Below are positions 54,159 to 63,695 of a stretch of 64,000 nt of DNA, one piece after another (position 1 is the first letter of the stretch; every line of letters starts with the position of its first letter). A program made the translations under genes and the position numbers. Origin of the DNA: Streptococcus cuniculi (lineage in GTDB: Bacteria; Bacillota; Bacilli; Lactobacillales; Streptococcaceae); the NCBI RefSeq assembly GCF_001921845.1, contig NZ_MSJM01000004.1, positions 1 to 64,000 on the forward strand. The letters are read 5' to 3'. Below the pieces are notes generated by a model. That model ran no database searches. It saw nothing but the letters and a program-made list of their open reading frames with translations, and had not been told where the DNA came from.

Positions 54159-55364
54159 TTACAACTCAATGTCACCGAAAAGATCAGCCATTGAGAATCC
54201 AGTTTGAGTTTCTGGAAGTTCGAAATCACGTTTTTCTTGACGTTTTGGACGACGTGGACGTGATTCACGTTTTTCAGCTTTCTCTTCGCCTTCAGCTGCA
54301 GCTGGACGCTCTTCCAAGGCTTTGATAGAAAGTGATACACGCTCATCAGCAGCATTTACTTCAAGAACTTTAACAGTTACATCTTGACCAACTGTAAGTG
54401 CATCTTTTGGATTTTCAACACGTTTGTGTGAAATTTGTGAGATGTGTACAAGTCCGTCAATTCCTGGCAATACTTCTACGAATGCACCGAAATCAGTCAA
54501 GCGTTTTACTTTACCTTCGATGACATCACCAGCAGCAAGTTTTTGCTCAACGCCATCCCATGGTCCAGGTGTTGTCGCTTTCAATGAAAGTGATACACGA
54601 CCTTCTTCTTCGTCAATCGCAAGAACTTTCACTTCAACTTCTTCACCAACAGTTACAACTGATTTAGGTGATACGTTGCGCTCATGTGACAATTCAGTCA
54701 AGTGAACAAGTCCGTCTACACCACCAAGGTCGATGAAGGCACCGAAACTTGTGATACGAGCAACTTTACCTGTTACGTTTTCACCAACAGCCAATTTGCT
54801 AAATACTTCTTGACGAGCTGCAGCAGCCACTTCTTCTACCACGTCACGGCGTGATAAGATGAAACGGTTTTCCGCTGGATCCACTTCTTTGATTTTCGCA
54901 TCAAATTCTTGACCTACAAAACGTTCAGTGTTACGAGTAAAGCGAGTATCAATCATTGAAGCTGGGATAAATCCACGCAAACCTTCAAATTCAACTGAAA
55001 GTCCGCCTTTTACTGCGCGAGTTGCTTTAACAGTCACTACTTCATCTTCACGTCCAACAAGTTTGTCCCATGCTTTGCGTGCTTCCAAACGTTTTTTAGA
55101 TACAAGATAAGTAACAGTGTCTGTATCTTTACCAACCACTTGGCGAAGTACAAGCAATTCAAGCGTTTCACCAACTTTAACAAGTTCGTTGATGTCAGCT
55201 TCACGGTCGTTTGTCAACTCACGGAGAGTTAGGACACCTTCAACACCAGTTCCAGAAATAGCTACATTCGCTTGACCAGCATCTACTGTCAATACTTCTG
55301 CAGTTACCACATCACCAGGTGCAACTTCACTTACACTGTTCAACAAATCTTCAAATTCGTTCAT
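54159..55364 (-). CDS. rpsA: 30S ribosomal protein S1 homolog
   Basis: A 401-residue protein with four S1 RNA-binding domains, e.g. [20 protein letters not shown] and [20 protein letters not shown], ending in a charged tail. Four domains rather than six is the Gram-positive form. The frame opens eight codons earlier, but GGAGG stands before the ATG at 55364. Confidence 0.95.
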   Translation of the reverse strand: MNEFEDLLNSVSEVAPGDVVTAEVLTVDAGQANVAISGTGVEGVLTLRELTNDREADINELVKVGETLELLVLRQVVGKDTDTVTYLVSKKRLEARKAWDKLVGREDEVVTVKATRAVKGGLSVEFEGLRGFIPASMIDTRFTRNTERFVGQEFDAKIKEVDPAENRFILSRRDVVEEVAAAARQEVFSKLAVGENVTGKVARITSFGAFIDLGGVDGLVHLTELSHERNVSPKSVVTVGEEVEVKVLAIDEEEGRVSLSLKATTPGPWDGVEQKLAAGDVIEGKVKRLTDFGAFVEVLPGIDGLVHISQISHKRVENPKDALTVGQDVTVKVLEVNAADERVSLSIKALEERPAAAEGEEKAEKRESRPRRPKRQEKRDFELPETQTGFSMADLFGDIEL

Positions 55365-55486
55365 TATAAAAAAACCTCCGACAATCAAGTCTCTCGACTC
55401 AACATAAAATATATTTTATTAAGGCACACGCAAGGACTAACAAAAGAGCATCTTTGACGAATTAGGAACAATTCCTAATACCTTGA

Positions 55487-55558
55487 CTGGGGTAGCTGGA
55501 TTCGAACCAACGCATGAGGGAGTCAAAGTCCCTTGCCTTACCGCTTGGCTATACCCCA
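55487..55558 (-). tRNA. tRNA-Gln (anticodon TTG)
   Basis: A 72-base cloverleaf. Acceptor stem TGGGGTA / TACCCCA, anticodon loop CTTTGAC giving TTG, T-loop TTCGAAT. No CCA is encoded. Confidence 0.95.
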
Positions 55559-55739
55559 ATATTAAATCTTATCTAATTGAACTCGTGCTAAATCCCTAGT
55601 GAAAAAGAGACGCAACTGTTCCAGTGTTAACCAGATTACAGATGTGGCTACCTTTAGGTGTAAATTGATTTGTGTCCAAAGGCACTACATCAATTTCCTA
55701 CTTTCATACGCGATTTTTAACGCACTCGTATCTTAGATA

Positions 55740-55820
55740 TGGAGAGAGAGGGATTCGAACCCCCGAACCCGAAGGAGCGGATTTACAGTCCGCCGCGTTT
55801 AGCCTCTTCGCTATCTCTCC
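55740..55820 (-). tRNA. tRNA-Tyr (anticodon GTA)
   Basis: An 81-base class II tRNA. Acceptor stem GGAGAGA / TCTCTCC, anticodon loop CTGTAAA giving GTA, a long variable arm, and T-loop TTCGAAT. About 180 bases separate it from tRNA-Gln. Confidence 0.95.
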
Positions 55821-55873
55821 CTTTAGCACTAACAGTCACTATTCTATCATAAAATAGTGACTATTACAAGAGG

Positions 55874-56107
55874 TTAATGGTGCAAATTGTAATTTTCAAT
55901 GACATTTCCGACAGCTTTTTCGAGCTTTTTATAAAAACTCTCTGTATTTCCATTTTTTACTACCGCAAAATGATGTTCTGCCAGTTCTGCAATTTCACCA
56001 ATGACCTTTTTCCCAATCGTTAGGGTGTAGCCCGGAAATGTCTCTCCGTTGACTTGGACACTACTTTCTGCCAGTTGGATTTCAATTTTTTTATCTTTTT
56101 TACTCAT
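55874..56107 (-). CDS. DUF2969 family protein
   Basis: A 77-residue soluble protein, MSKKDKKIEIQLAESSVQVN, with PGYTLTIGKKVIGEI and a C-terminal helix. It matches my memory of DUF2969, a small family of Lactobacillales with no known role. The frame is open 18 codons earlier, but the ATG at 56107 has a GAGG site and fits the family. It follows ilvE by 57 bases. Confidence 0.75.
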   Translation of the reverse strand: MSKKDKKIEIQLAESSVQVNGETFPGYTLTIGKKVIGEIAELAEHHFAVVKNGNTESFYKKLEKAVGNVIENYNLHH

Positions 56108-56164
56108 ATCAAACCTCACTTTCTCCATTTTACACGAAAAGAATAGAGCTTGCAAGTACAAGCC

Positions 56165-57193
56165 CTAGTTTTCATCTACTTTTACAATCCAGCCTTCTGG
56201 CGCTTCAATATCCCCAAATTGGATGCCTGTCAATTCCTCGTAGAGCTTACGAGTCACGGGTCCAACTTCTGTTTCGCTGTAAAAGACATGGAAATCATCC
56301 CCATGTTGGACACCACCGATTGGCGAGATGACAGCAGCTGTTCCGCAGGCTCCTGCTTCGACAAATTCTGCCAAATCATCGACCAAGACTTCCCGCTCAA
56401 TAGCTTTCATCCCCAAGCGATGGTCCGCCAAGTACAATAGCGAATACTTGGTAATAGACGGCAAGATAGACGGGCTGATGGGGGTGACAAATTCATTGTT
56501 TTTAGTAATGCCAAAGAAGTTGGCAGAGCCGACCTCCTCAATCTTAGTGTGGGTCGCTGGATCCAGATAAATCACATCTGAAAAGCCTTGTTTTTTGGCG
56601 TATTGACCCGGTAACAGGGAAGCGGCATAGTTTCCGCCGACCTTGGCTGCACCTGTGCCATGCGGTGCGGCGCGGTCATACTGATCTTGAATCAGGAAAT
56701 TGGTCGGAGCAAGTCCCCCCTTGAAATAATTCCCAACCGGCATGGCAAAAATGGTGAAGATGTATTCATCAGCTGGCTTGACACCGATAATATCCCCAAC
56801 CCCAATCAAAAGCGGACGAAGATAGAGTGTCCCGCCTGTTCCGTAAGGAGGTACATAATCGCTATTAGCACGCGCCACCGCCTTACAAGCCTCCACAAAC
56901 ATGTCCGTTGGCACCTGCGGCATCAAGAGGCGGTCAGCTGTCCGTTGCAAACGTTCTGCATTTTGGTCTGGACGAAAAAGTTGGATAGAGCCGTCCTTGG
57001 TGCGGTAGGCTTTTAAGCCTTCAAAGGCTTGTTGGCCGTAATGAAGGGCTGGCGAGGACTCTGACAGGTGAAGAGTTGCATCTTCTGTCAGACCGCCTTC
57101 CTGCCATTTTCCGTCTTTATAGGTTGCAAGATAACGATAGGGTAATTTCATATAGGAAAATCCGAGGTTTTCCCAGTCAAGTGATACGGTCAT
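56165..57193 (-). CDS. ilvE: Branched-chain amino acid aminotransferase
   Basis: Transfers the amino group in the last step of leucine, isoleucine and valine synthesis. The 342-residue class IV PLP enzyme has YGQQAFEGLKAYR, YLRPLLIGVG, the segment VGGNYAASLLPGQYAKKQGF with the PLP lysine, and EAGACGTAAVISPIG. It has AAAAAGGAGAAAT before the start. Confidence 0.96.
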   Translation of the reverse strand: MTVSLDWENLGFSYMKLPYRYLATYKDGKWQEGGLTEDATLHLSESSPALHYGQQAFEGLKAYRTKDGSIQLFRPDQNAERLQRTADRLLMPQVPTDMFVEACKAVARANSDYVPPYGTGGTLYLRPLLIGVGDIIGVKPADEYIFTIFAMPVGNYFKGGLAPTNFLIQDQYDRAAPHGTGAAKVGGNYAASLLPGQYAKKQGFSDVIYLDPATHTKIEEVGSANFFGITKNNEFVTPISPSILPSITKYSLLYLADHRLGMKAIEREVLVDDLAEFVEAGACGTAAVISPIGGVQHGDDFHVFYSETEVGPVTRKLYEELTGIQFGDIEAPEGWIVKVDEN

Positions 57194-57209
57194 AGATTTC
57201 TCCTTTTTA

Positions 57210-57370
57210 AGAACCTGTATTCATAAGCGAAGTCATTCTAATCGGGAGCTTATTTTACGATAATCAAGGCGTTTTTTTGAAGGAATACTGACTGTATTTC
57301 GAAAAAAAGCAAGGATGAGTAGCGAAAAACAAGCCCTGAATAGAGTTGCTGATCTGTGAATACAGGTTCT
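57210..57370. repeat. 161-bp element with 14-bp perfect terminal inverted repeats (MITE-like)
   Basis: AGAACCTGTATTCA (57210-57223) and TGAATACAGGTTCT (57357-57370) are exact inverted copies. If the end is taken as GAACC, TAA flanks both sides as a possible target duplication. No gene fits inside. The left end recurs alone at 4019-4036. It lies in the ilvE promoter region. Confidence 0.7.
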
Positions 57371-57449
57371 AACTCTGTGCTTACTATTGTACACCTTTTT
57401 TCAAGATTTTCAAGTATTATTTTCAATTTTCAGATAATTTAATCTAACG

Positions 57450-57475
57450 AAAAATCAGCACAAGGCTGATTTTTA
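57450..57475 (-). terminator. Terminator of parC
   Basis: AAATCAGC / GCTGATTT stem at the end of the gene, with TTTTT after it on the minus strand. Confidence 0.8.
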
Positions 57476-59923
57476 TATAAGATAGGCATCGTTGACTTCT
57501 TCATCTGAAATGGTATCAGAGATAAAGCTGCCGTTGCTGGTGCGTTCAGAGAAGGACAGCTCTGACAGGTTCATTTCATACACCTGACCAGTTGTGGACA
57601 CCACTCGCAAGATTTGGCTTTCTTCCACACTTTCTCCTTGGTGGAACAAGTCAAAATCAATCGCTTCGCCTCGGACGATTCCTGCGACAAAGACACGGTG
57701 CGGTTTGGCCTTCAATTCACGCAGAACCTGCAAGCCACGGTTGGCACGGCTGGTTGCTGGAATCTCATCGACTGCTACTTTTTTCAGCGCTCCACGCTGG
57801 GTCAAGAGATAGAAGGCCTTGCTTGACACAAGGAAGCTCGCTGCCACGGTATCGTCACCTTTGAGGTTAATGGCCTTGACACCAGCTGCCTTGGCACCAA
57901 CGACAGGCACTTCCTCGCTGTTAAAGCGCAGAGCGTAACCATTCTTCGTGATAACCATGACATCTTCTAGCTGGACTGGTGCGACCAAGACCACTTGGTC
58001 ATCGTCATTTTTCAATTTGGCAAATTTGAGCGACTTGGACTTGTAGGTCCGCCAAGGGCTAAATTCGCTACGCTCAACCCGCTTGATTTGCCCCATTTTC
58101 GTCGCAGCAATATAGACGCCTGTGTCAAAATTTTCAACCAATTCAGCATAGATGATTTCTTCTCGGACTTCAAAGTTGGAAATGGTCTGGCTAAGGTGTT
58201 CTCCAATTTCTTTCCACTTGATGTCGGATAATTCATGGACAGGCCGATAGATGACATTGCCCAGACTCGTGAACATCAAGAGCTGCTGGGTTGTCTTAGC
58301 TACACTCACAAACATCAGACGGTCATCGTCACGCTTGCCGATTTCTTCCACCGTTGACGCTGCAAAGGAACGTGGACTGGTGCGTTTGATATAGCCTGCT
58401 TTGGTGATGCTGACGTAGGTCTCTTCTTCAACCACAAGGCTGGCTGTATCGATTTCAATCGTTTTTGCTGTATCCTGCAATTCACTAAGACGCGGATTGC
58501 CAAATTTCTTTTTCACCTCACGGAGTTCTTTTTTCATGAGGTTGTACATGGTACGCTCATCTCCGATAATGGCTGCTAGGTAGGCAATCTTCTCGCGAAG
58601 CTCTGCTTCTTCTTCCTCTAGAACCACAACGTCCGTATTGGTCAAGCGGTAGAGTTGCAAGGTCACGATGGCTTCTGCTTGTTCCTCGGTAAAGTTATAG
58701 CTGACCTTGAGATTTTCCTTGGCATCGGCCTTGTTTTCGCTGGCGCGGATGAGGGCAATGACCTCGTCCAGAATCGAAATCACCCGAATCAAGCCCTCGA
58801 CAATATGTAAGCGCCGCTCTGCCTTTTCCTTGTCAAAGCGACTACGGGCTAAGATGACTTCTTTTCGGTGGGCAATGTAGCTGGTCAAAATCGGCACAAT
58901 CCCAACCTGACGTGGCGTAAAATGGTCAATCGCCACCATATTGAAATTATAGTTGACCTGTAAATCGGTGTATTTGAACAGGTAGTTCAAGATTAAGTCA
59001 CGATTGGCATCCTTTTTCAGCTCAATGGTGATCCGCAAGCCAGTCCGGTCTGACTCGTCACGGACTTCAGCAATGCCAGCTACCTTGTTACTGACCCGCA
59101 CATCGTCAATCTTTTTGACAAGGACGGACTTGTTGATTTCATAAGGAATTTCTGTGACAACGATTTGCTCTTTGCCACCTTTTAGCTGCTCAATTTCGGT
59201 CTTAGACCGTACAACGACGCGCCCTTTTCCAGTCTCATAGGCTTTTTTGATTTCATCGCGCCCTTGAATAATGGCTCCTGTCGGGAAATCAGGTCCCGGC
59301 AAGAATTCCATCAGCTTTTCCACCTTGGCAGACGGATGATCAATCATATAAATCACGGCATCGATGACTTCTGAAAGATTGTGGGGCGGAATGTCCGTCG
59401 CATATCCAGCAGAAATCCCTGTCGCCCCATTGACCAAGAGGTTTGGAAAGGCAGCAGGCAGCACAGTCGGCTCTTTTTCCGTATCGTCAAAGTTCCAAGC
59501 AAAGGGAACGGTGTTCTTTTCGATGTCCTCCAGCAAGAAGCCTGCCATTTCAGACAAGCGTGCCTCGGTATACCGCATGGCCGCAGGCGGGTCCCCATCC
59601 ATGGAACCGTTATTTCCGTGCATTTCCACCAAAATCTCACGGTTTTTCCAGTCCTGACTCATGCGGACCATGGCATCGTAAATAGACGAATCCCCGTGCG
59701 GGTGGAAATTCCCCATGATATTTCCGACAGACTTGGCGGATTTTCGATAGGATTTATCAAAGGTGTTGCCATCCTTATTCATGGAATAAAGAATCCGCCG
59801 CTGCACGGGCTTCAAGCCGTCACGAATGTCTGGCAATGCCCGCTCCTGAATGATGTATTTGGAGTAGCGCCCAAAGCGCTCTCCCATAATGTCCTCAAGG
59901 GACATGTTTTGAATTGTACTCAT
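57473..59923 (-). CDS. parC: DNA topoisomerase IV subunit A
   Basis: Decatenates daughter chromosomes; a target of fluoroquinolones. The 816-residue product has the winged-helix/tower core with the catalytic Tyr in AAMRYTEARLS (about 118) and the quinolone-determining segment HPHGDSSIYDAMVRMSQDWK (Ser79/Asp83 region, serine and aspartate both present as wild type). C-terminal beta-pinwheel blades follow. The start has no evident ribosome site. It is separated from parE by fic and a tandem repeat. Confidence 0.96.
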   Translation of the reverse strand: MSTIQNMSLEDIMGERFGRYSKYIIQERALPDIRDGLKPVQRRILYSMNKDGNTFDKSYRKSAKSVGNIMGNFHPHGDSSIYDAMVRMSQDWKNREILVEMHGNNGSMDGDPPAAMRYTEARLSEMAGFLLEDIEKNTVPFAWNFDDTEKEPTVLPAAFPNLLVNGATGISAGYATDIPPHNLSEVIDAVIYMIDHPSAKVEKLMEFLPGPDFPTGAIIQGRDEIKKAYETGKGRVVVRSKTEIEQLKGGKEQIVVTEIPYEINKSVLVKKIDDVRVSNKVAGIAEVRDESDRTGLRITIELKKDANRDLILNYLFKYTDLQVNYNFNMVAIDHFTPRQVGIVPILTSYIAHRKEVILARSRFDKEKAERRLHIVEGLIRVISILDEVIALIRASENKADAKENLKVSYNFTEEQAEAIVTLQLYRLTNTDVVVLEEEEAELREKIAYLAAIIGDERTMYNLMKKELREVKKKFGNPRLSELQDTAKTIEIDTASLVVEEETYVSITKAGYIKRTSPRSFAASTVEEIGKRDDDRLMFVSVAKTTQQLLMFTSLGNVIYRPVHELSDIKWKEIGEHLSQTISNFEVREEIIYAELVENFDTGVYIAATKMGQIKRVERSEFSPWRTYKSKSLKFAKLKNDDDQVVLVAPVQLEDVMVITKNGYALRFNSEEVPVVGAKAAGVKAINLKGDDTVAASFLVSSKAFYLLTQRGALKKVAVDEIPATSRANRGLQVLRELKAKPHRVFVAGIVRGEAIDFDLFHQGESVEESQILRVVSTTGQVYEMNLSELSFSERTSNGSFISDTISDEEVNDAYLI

Positions 59924-60159
59924 AAGATACTATGGGCGTTAAGCGAGCAAAGCAAAAATAGGAGTTTTGACGAAGAACCTCAAGTTCTAGGAGAAACTAT
60001 CTTTTTTGCACAGCTCGTAGCCCAAGTTCAGTTATTAAAAATAAGATACTACGGGCGTTAAGCGAGCAAAGTAAAAATAGAAGTTTTGACGAAGAACCTC
60101 AAGTTCTAGGAGAAACTATCTTTTTTGCACAGCTCCTAGCCCAAGTTCAGTTATTAAAA
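59922..60159. repeat. 119-bp tandem duplication upstream of parC
   Basis: Two copies (59922-60040 and 60041-60159) each opening ATAAGATACTATGGGCGTTA or its near copy and differing at a handful of bases. The first copy includes the last two bases of the parC start codon. It fills most of the parC-fic spacer. Confidence 0.9.
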
Positions 60160-60221
60160 ATAACTAAACTACTCCTTTCTCTATTTCTTAGTACTAATAG
60201 GATAGAATCCTTATTCTTTGG

Positions 60222-60824
60222 TTATAATTTTTCTGTCTTGTACAGAGTGTAGCCTTCATAATAATAAGACGCATCTACTCCCTTGAAAAAACTAGCCTGA
60301 CTAAGGTTATCGGTAAGAGCGTTCAGAAGCAGGTATTTGAGTTCACCTGTCGAAACATGGCTACGAATCATAGCGTTAAAATACTCATCCTTATCAATCA
60401 GATTCCAATCTACGATTTTTCCCAGTTTTTCACGCAACATACAATCTAACCAGATGCGCATACTTCGACCATTGCCTTCACGAAAAGGATGGGCAATATT
60501 CATATCGGCATACTTATCCACAATTTCATCAAATGTGTCATGAGGAAGTTGATCAATGTAAGCCAAGGATTGCTCGAGGAAAATCCGAGGTGCAAATTGG
60601 AAATTATCCTTGGCAATATTGACATCCCGGATTTTACCTGCAAACTCATAAATCTCTGAAAACAAGGCCGAGTGAATAGCTGCTAGCCCCTTAAAAGTTC
60701 CAATTTCTATTTCAAATAATCGACCTGTTTCAAATAAAAGAGCCGCCTGTTTCTTACTGATTCTTTCTTCAGCCTCTGCTAATTGCGCTGACTGCTCAAT
60801 CCCTAGTTTATTTTCTAAAACCAT
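60222..60824 (-). CDS. fic: Fic-domain protein, class III type
   Basis: Fic proteins transfer AMP to target proteins. The 200-residue product has the full active site HPFREGNGRSMR (His112) and, at the very C-terminus, SYYYEG (Ser186 to Gly191), which fits the S/TxxxE-G/N inhibitory helix of class III Fic proteins such as NmFic. So it should be self-inhibited. Known class III targets include gyrase and topoisomerase IV, and this gene sits between parE and parC. The link is suggestive, not proven. Confidence 0.88.
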   Translation of the reverse strand: MVLENKLGIEQSAQLAEAEERISKKQAALLFETGRLFEIEIGTFKGLAAIHSALFSEIYEFAGKIRDVNIAKDNFQFAPRIFLEQSLAYIDQLPHDTFDEIVDKYADMNIAHPFREGNGRSMRIWLDCMLREKLGKIVDWNLIDKDEYFNAMIRSHVSTGELKYLLLNALTDNLSQASFFKGVDASYYYEGYTLYKTEKL

Positions 60825-60934
60825 AATAGCTCACTTTCTGATGTGTCTTTTACAGGCTCACATTACAAATTGAAGGCGACACTTGAACGACTGAAATAAT
60901 ATTTTTTTGTCATTCAAGTTGATAAGGTGCTCTG

Positions 60935-62878
60935 TTAAAACACTCCACTTTCTTCCAAGGTAAACTTGACATTGTCCTCAATCCACTTGCGGCGGGGTTC
61001 GACCTTGTCGCCCATGAGGACGGACACACGGCGTTCGGCACGGGCGAGGTCTTCAATGGTCACACGAATCAAGGTACGGGTGTCAGGGTTCATGGTCGTT
61101 TCCCAGAGTTGGTCTGCGTTCATTTCTCCAAGTCCTTTGTAGCGCTGTAAGCTCGCTCCCTTGCCAAAGTCCTTGCGGAGTTGCTCAAGTTCATTGTCTG
61201 ACCAAGCGTAGGCAATTTTTTCCTGCTTGCCCTTGCCCCTACTCATCTTGTAAAGCGGTGGTAAGGCGATATAGACCTTACCCGCCTCGACTAGCGGGCG
61301 CATATAGCGGTAAAAGAAGGTCAGAAGAAGGGTCTGAATGTGGGCACCATCGGTATCCGCATCGGTCATGATGATAATCTTATCGTAATTGGCATCTTCC
61401 AGATTAAAGTCAGAGCCGACACCTGCACCGATTGTATAAATCATGGTGTTGATTTCTTCATTTTTGAGAATGTCAGCCATTTTCGCCTTGGCGGTATTGA
61501 TGACCTTTCCTCGTAGGGGTAAAATCGCTTGGAATTTGCGGTCCCGTCCTTGTTTGGCAGAGCCACCGGCTGAATCTCCCTCGACCAGATAGAGTTCATT
61601 TTTTGCTGCATTCTTAGACTGGGCAGGGGTTAATTTCCCTGATAAAAGTCCCTTGTCTTTCTTGTTTTTCTTGCCATTGCGGCTTTCATCGCGGGCCTTT
61701 CGCGCGGCTTCTCTTGCGTCTCTTGCGCGAATCGCCTTACGAATGAGGTTGGAGGCTAATTCGCCATTTTCCAAAAGGAAGAAGGTCAACTTGTCCGACA
61801 CAATGCTATCTACTGCTGGACGAGCCAGAGGACTTCCCAACTTGTCCTTGGTCTGGCCTTCAAACTGCAAATGCTCCTCTGGCACCAAGATAGACAAGAC
61901 GGCAGCCAGACCCTCGCGGTAGTCTGAACCTTCCAAATTTTTGTCTTTTTCTTTGAGCAGACCAGTCTTTCTGGCATAGTCATTCATAGCCTTGGTAATA
62001 GCGGTTTTAAGCCCCGTCTCATGCGTTCCTCCGTCCTTGGTGCGGACATTGTTGACAAAAGACAGGATATTGTCTGAATAACCGTCATTGTACTGGAGGG
62101 CCACTTCGACCTGAAATCCTCCCTCTTCCCCGTCAAAATACAGGACTGGGGTCAAGGTTTCCTTGTCTTCATTCAGATAGCTGACAAAGTCCTGGACACC
62201 ATTTTCATAGTGGAACTGGCTTTCTTCGCCTGTCCGCTCATCTAGCAGGGTCAGGGTCACTTGCTTTAAGAGAAAGGCTGATTCGTTCAAGCGCTCGGCA
62301 ATAGTATTGTACTTGAAATCGGTCGTTGAAAAAATGCTAGCATCTGGCATGAAGCGAACCTTGGTTCCCGATTTTGACTTGGGAGCCGTTCCGACCTTAT
62401 CAAGACCTGTGACAGGTTTGCCACCATTTTCAAAACGCTGACGATAGACAGCTCCATCACGGGTAATTTCCACTTCCAACCAGCTAGAGAGGGCATTTAC
62501 GACGGAAGAACCTACCCCGTGCAGCCCCCCTGAAGTCTTGTAGCCACCTTGGCCGAATTTTCCTCCAGCGTGAAGCACGGTGAAAATGACTTCTACCGTT
62601 GGAATCCCCATCGCGTGCATGCCGACTGGCATTCCCCGTCCGTGGTCAGCAACACTAAGACTGCCGTCCTTATGAATGGTGACATCAATGCGATCTCCAA
62701 ATCCTGATAGGGCTTCATCGACTGCATTGTCTACGATTTCCCAGACCAAATGATGGAGTCCTGCCCCGTCGGTCGAGCCGATATACATTCCGGGACGTTT
62801 GCGAACCGCGTCCAGCCCTTCTAAGACCTGAATCGCGTCGTCATTGTAATTGTTAATGTTGATTTCCTTTTTTGCCAC
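60935..62878 (-). CDS. parE: DNA topoisomerase IV subunit B
   Basis: ATPase subunit partner of ParC. The 647-residue product has the GHKL ATPase ([26 protein letters not shown]), transducer, and TOPRIM domain with [20 protein letters not shown] and DADTDGAHI. The start is a GTG behind AGGAGGTTCCTT. Divergent from plsY. Confidence 0.97.
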   Translation of the reverse strand: MAKKEININNYNDDAIQVLEGLDAVRKRPGMYIGSTDGAGLHHLVWEIVDNAVDEALSGFGDRIDVTIHKDGSLSVADHGRGMPVGMHAMGIPTVEVIFTVLHAGGKFGQGGYKTSGGLHGVGSSVVNALSSWLEVEITRDGAVYRQRFENGGKPVTGLDKVGTAPKSKSGTKVRFMPDASIFSTTDFKYNTIAERLNESAFLLKQVTLTLLDERTGEESQFHYENGVQDFVSYLNEDKETLTPVLYFDGEEGGFQVEVALQYNDGYSDNILSFVNNVRTKDGGTHETGLKTAITKAMNDYARKTGLLKEKDKNLEGSDYREGLAAVLSILVPEEHLQFEGQTKDKLGSPLARPAVDSIVSDKLTFFLLENGELASNLIRKAIRARDAREAARKARDESRNGKKNKKDKGLLSGKLTPAQSKNAAKNELYLVEGDSAGGSAKQGRDRKFQAILPLRGKVINTAKAKMADILKNEEINTMIYTIGAGVGSDFNLEDANYDKIIIMTDADTDGAHIQTLLLTFFYRYMRPLVEAGKVYIALPPLYKMSRGKGKQEKIAYAWSDNELEQLRKDFGKGASLQRYKGLGEMNADQLWETTMNPDTRTLIRVTIEDLARAERRVSVLMGDKVEPRRKWIEDNVKFTLEESGVF

Positions 62879-63010
62879 AAGGAACCTCCTGTGTTGTTCA
62901 TCCTTACTATCTTACAGGTTTTTTGCTATTTTTGCAAATGGTGACCTTTTTCCGCTGTCACATTTTCCTCCAGATATTTTGGGCACTGAAATAGGTAATG
63001 GAGCGATTTC

Positions 63011-63020
63011 ATGGTATAAT
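63011..63020 (+). promoter_or_regulatory. Extended -10 promoter of plsY, leaderless layout
   Basis: TGGTATAAT (hexamer 63015-63020), then GGGGAT and the ATG. The start site falls at or beside the first base of the start codon. The -35 region is weak, as expected with an extended -10. Confidence 0.7.
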
Positions 63021-63026
63021 GGGGAT

Positions 63027-63671
63027 ATGATGAAAACGATGATACTTTTATTGATTGCTTATTTGCTGGGATCTATCCCGTCTGGCTTGTGGATTGGCCA
63101 CGTTTTTTTCCATAAAAATATCCGAGAATACGGCTCTGGCAATATCGGAACGACCAATACTTTCCGCGTTTTGGGAAAACAAGCTGGTATTGCGGTGTTT
63201 ATAGTGGACTTTTTAAAAGGTACCTTGGCGGTCTTGCTACCGATTTGGCTTCATGCTGAAGGGCTATCACCTGTCGTATTTGGCTTGGTTGCTGTACTGG
63301 GGCATACTTTTCCTATCTTTGCCCAATTCAAGGGCGGTAAGGCGGTTGCGACATCAGCTGGTATGCTCATGGGATTTGCCCCACTATTTTGCCTCTACCT
63401 CATCGTGATTTTTGCAGTCACGTTGTACATGACCTCTATGGTGTCCCTTTCAAGCGTTATCGGTGCTATCCTAGGCATGCTGGGAGCTCTGCTATTTCCA
63501 AGTATTGGCTTTCTCATTGATGGCTACGACCTCGTCTTTACCCTTGTTGTCCTCTTCTTAGGGAGCTTTGTCATTGTCCGCCATAAGGAAAATATCGAGC
63601 GGATTCTTAAAAAAGAGGAGAACCTAGTCCCATGGGGATTAAATCTTACGAAACAACATGCAAAAAGCTAA
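63027..63671 (+). CDS. plsY: Acyl-phosphate glycerol-3-phosphate acyltransferase
   Basis: Membrane enzyme that makes lysophosphatidate from acyl phosphate. The 214-residue product has five hydrophobic helices and the three conserved motifs [27 protein letters not shown] and [10 protein letters not shown]. The open frame extends 59 codons further up into the parE leader, but [20 protein letters not shown] is the family start. Only plus-strand core gene here. Confidence 0.95.
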   Translation: MMKTMILLLIAYLLGSIPSGLWIGHVFFHKNIREYGSGNIGTTNTFRVLGKQAGIAVFIVDFLKGTLAVLLPIWLHAEGLSPVVFGLVAVLGHTFPIFAQFKGGKAVATSAGMLMGFAPLFCLYLIVIFAVTLYMTSMVSLSSVIGAILGMLGALLFPSIGFLIDGYDLVFTLVVLFLGSFVIVRHKENIERILKKEENLVPWGLNLTKQHAKS

Positions 63672-63694
63672 GGAAGCACTTCCTTAGCTTTTTT
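63665..63694. terminator. Bidirectional terminator between plsY and pyrC
   Basis: AGCTAAGGAAG / CTTCCTTAGCT stem with T-run on the plus side and A-run on the other, between convergent genes. Confidence 0.9.
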
Positions 63695-63695
63695 A

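Noticed and set aside
57194..57472. Possible T-box or other riboswitch before ilvE
   Set aside because: The region is explained by the inverted-repeat element; no T-box sequence or specifier structure was found.
59381..60061. 226-codon plus-strand frame opposite parC and the duplication
   Set aside because: Antisense shadow; it is open only because of codon bias in parC.
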